Assembly: GCA_946811185.2 (NCBI GenBank)
Contig: OX328102.1
Location: 63,133,416 to 63,197,415, forward strand
Length of the DNA: 64,000 nt
From: Hippopus hippopus
Taxonomy: Eukaryota > Mollusca > Bivalvia > Cardiida > Cardiidae
Direction: 5' to 3'
The notes under the pieces were generated by a model. The model worked only from the letters and a program-made list of their open reading frames with translations. It was not told the DNA's origin and did no database searches. This document shows, piece after piece, positions 63,343 to 64,000 of the stretch (positions are counted from its first letter, which is position 1; every line of letters begins with the position of its first letter). The position numbers and the translations under genes are program-made.

Positions 63343-64000
63343 GTATTTAGTTTTTATTGTGTCACACCACTGGTTTCTTGCTACATTGAAAACAGAGTGA
63401 AGTTCACCATCTTTGATCCCCTATTGTACTTTTATTAGCAAACCCACAGCTTTGCCGTTTGTTTCTTTCAAATATATGGCCGGTGGCATACACATGAAGC
63501 TAAAAAAAAGGCACCTCGCCTTTGTGATATTCCACCTCAAACACAGCAACCCTTGAAAAATCACAGTGATTAACGGCCCTTCATGATGGTAGACCATTTT
63601 CCTTTTTGTGGGCACAGGCACAAAATAGTGTCCCAAGAAATAACAAACTTGTATATTTCAGTCGTTACTTTCTATTTTCCCTTTATTATTCAGCCTCTGT
63701 TATTGTGTACCGGTTATATACGGTGTAAAGGCTGTGGTTATCATGTACATTTCGGTCTTTACTTTCTATTCAGCCTATGTTATCATGTTGCTGTTATACA
63801 TGGTGTACAGTAGAGGTTATCAGATATATTTTAGCCGTTACTTTCTATCATCGTTTTAATATTCAGCCTTTGTTATCATATTTGCAGGTTATATACCATG
63901 TAATTGTTGAGTTAATCATGTATATTTCAGCTGTAAGTTTCTATTCTCACTGTAATGTTCAGCCTCGGTTATCATGTGTGCTATGTATACACGGTGTAAA

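Overview
This is eukaryotic nuclear DNA from an invertebrate animal, probably a bivalve mollusc. The clues are intron-rich genes for secreted ApeC (apextrin C-terminal) proteins, dense palindromic non-autonomous DNA transposons and tRNA-derived SINEs. The phylum is an inference and no species is claimed. The main feature is a virus-like Maverick/Polinton (adintovirus-like) element of 15.8 kb that sits between two divergently transcribed, paralogous host genes.

Layout. (1) Positions 1-11,084, minus strand: nine exons of host gene A, reading from an EGF-like exon (11,084-10,986) through a four-exon ApeC domain and a kringle-like exon into a lectin-like domain, then off the left edge. (2) 11,100-12,202: a transposon remnant, a minisatellite of about 65 bp units and a SINE. 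(3) 12,209-28,019: the Polinton, flanked by the 6-bp target duplication GAGGAA, with terminal 5'-AG...CT-3' and terminal inverted repeats (TIRs) of about 760 bp. (4) 28,026-42,200: repeat-rich spacer with no gene I can support. (5) 42,201-63,342, plus strand: host gene B, a paralogue of gene A with nearly identical exon lengths and phases, extending through a second discoidin domain and a PAN/apple-like exon and running past the last recognised exon.

Polinton genes. On the minus strand from the left TIR: protein-primed family-B DNA polymerase (broken), a SAP/NUMOD-like small protein (broken), major capsid protein (broken), an unknown gene, a short amphipathic protein, a conserved DUF-type protein (broken), a two-TM protein, a dUTPase-fold-like protein, a pVI-like minor capsid protein (broken), penton/minor capsid protein, a small unknown (broken) and the packaging ATPase. 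On the plus strand: zinc-ribbon plus phospholipase-A2-like protein, integrase with chromodomain, adenain-like protease (apparent start-codon loss) and a fibre-like protein (broken). The set covers replication, integration, capsid assembly, maturation, packaging and probably entry, so this is an endogenous virus-like element and not a simple transposon. Its genes are compact, intronless and AT-rich. Most genes start with a TATA/A-tract joined directly to the ATG, which is the most unusual regulatory signal in the window.

The copy is decayed, or is partly obscured by assembly errors. I count nine frameshifts, mostly in or beside short homopolymers, and five in-frame stops, while the integrase, ATPase, penton and PLA2 genes read through. 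The two TIRs differ at a few percent of positions by eye.

The flanks and introns carry at least ten families of palindromic MITE-like repeats, some nested. One family appears to target TTAA.
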